Origin: an uncultured Clostridia bacterium
GTDB taxonomy: Bacteria; Bacillota; Clostridia; Oscillospirales; Acutalibacteraceae
Direction of reading: 5' to 3'
NCBI GenBank assembly: GCA_937884995.1
Contig: CAKZZL010000038.1
Location: 1-64,000 of the forward strand
DNA: 64,000 nt
In this document: positions 63,694 to 64,000 of the stretch, piece after piece
Position numbering within the stretch: position 1 is the stretch's first letter
Layout of the letters: every line of letters begins with the position of its first letter
Made by a program: the position numbers and the translations under genes
Notes under the pieces: model-generated
The model's input: the letters and a program-made list of their open reading frames with translations, nothing else
Told to the model about the DNA's origin: nothing
Database searches by the model: none

Positions 63694-64000
63694 ATGGACC
63701 ATTTTGAATTAGTTTCTTCTTTTAAACCTACCGGAGATCAGCCGGAAGCTATCAAAGAACTTGTCGAAAGCATTCAAAAAGGAAATAAAGAGCAAACATT
63801 ACTGGGTGTTACGGGATCCGGTAAAACTTTCACTATGGCCAATATTATAAAAGAAATAAACAGACCGACTCTGGTCCTCGCACATAATAAAACACTTGCA
63901 GGTCAGTTATGTTCAGAATTCAAGGAATTTTTCCCCAATAATGCAGTTGAATACTTTGTCTCATACTATGATTATTATCAGCCTGAAGCGTATATAGCCA
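63694..64000 (+). CDS. uvrB: UvrABC system protein B, 5' part only
   Basis: The first 102 codons of UvrB, the helicase-like damage-verification subunit of nucleotide excision repair, run off the window end. The N-terminus FELVSSFKPTGDQPEAIKEL, Walker A GVTGSGKTFTMAN near residue 38, LAHNKTLAGQL and YFVSYYDYYQPEAYI are conserved. CGGAGAA precedes the ATG. It follows pdp by 11 bases and may share its transcript. Confidence 0.96.
   Translation, partial: MDHFELVSSFKPTGDQPEAIKELVESIQKGNKEQTLLGVTGSGKTFTMANIIKEINRPTLVLAHNKTLAGQLCSEFKEFFPNNAVEYFVSYYDYYQPEAYIA

Noticed and set aside
1..64000. Insertion sequences, prophage or integrative element
   Set aside because: No transposase, integrase, recombinase or phage structural gene was seen, and base composition is even apart from the first 600 bases.

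Overview
The window is a low-GC, densely packed bacterial chromosome segment. I read it as coming from an uncultured gut or rumen Clostridia (Oscillospirales/Ruminococcaceae-like). The grounds are the Firmicutes housekeeping order yicC-remA-gmk-rpoZ-priA-def-fmt-rsmB-rlmN-PP2C-PASTA kinase-rsgA, the sporulation-type gene ytfJ, SAM-I and FMN riboswitches, cdaA-cdaR, scpAB, and two giant secreted proteins ending in type I dockerins. Taxonomy is inferred from gene content and cannot be fixed from the sequence alone.

The left edge is not trustworthy. Bases 1-26 match the 3' part of the standard Illumina sequencing adapter. They run into a GC-richer, Bacteroidetes-type ftsW fragment (to about 600-690), followed by about 380 bases (689-1068) holding only broken open frames. 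The consistent clostridial sequence begins around the PHP-family phosphatase gene at 1069.

Layout. 1069-5553: PHP phosphatase, ispE, and an MBOAT/DHHW pair that probably O-acetylates a cell-surface polymer. 5843-14638: two secreted modular proteins of about 1450 residues, with FIVAR-type repeats and dockerins, sharing a 300-base identical block. 14764-21325: ileS of an unusual subtype, a DUF1858 redox-type protein, trmK, a Nif3-family gene and rqcH. 21351-24545 (minus strand): metK under a SAM-I riboswitch, ribU under an FMN riboswitch, and manA. 24670-27104: an aminotransferase, ispD and ispF; with ispE this gives three MEP-pathway genes in the window. 27315-32956: cdaA-cdaR (c-di-AMP), a repeat-bearing lipoprotein and a two-component system. 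32956-38681: yqhQ, prmC, an M50 protease, scpAB, DUF2953, ytfJ and rluB. 38697-51406: a long housekeeping run ending in a PP2C phosphatase, a PASTA kinase and rsgA. 51444-55033 (minus strand): an unknown lipoprotein, a membrane M28 peptidase, a frameshifted small gene and tRNA-Leu(UAG). 55132-57901: a GH2 glycosidase overlapping a WYL-type regulator. 57975-59991: pgk and tpiA. 60113-63682: the nucleoside salvage operon deoC-deoB-cdd-pdp, then the start of uvrB, which runs off the window.

No CRISPR array, insertion sequence, phage or defence island is visible. The most interesting material is the dockerin/FIVAR pair with its duplicated unnamed domain, the IleRS lacking a canonical HIGH motif, the lipoprotein/two-component module in place of glmM behind cdaAR, the membrane-interrupted M28 peptidase, the non-RD PASTA kinase, and the frameshifted small membrane-protein gene beside tRNA-Leu.
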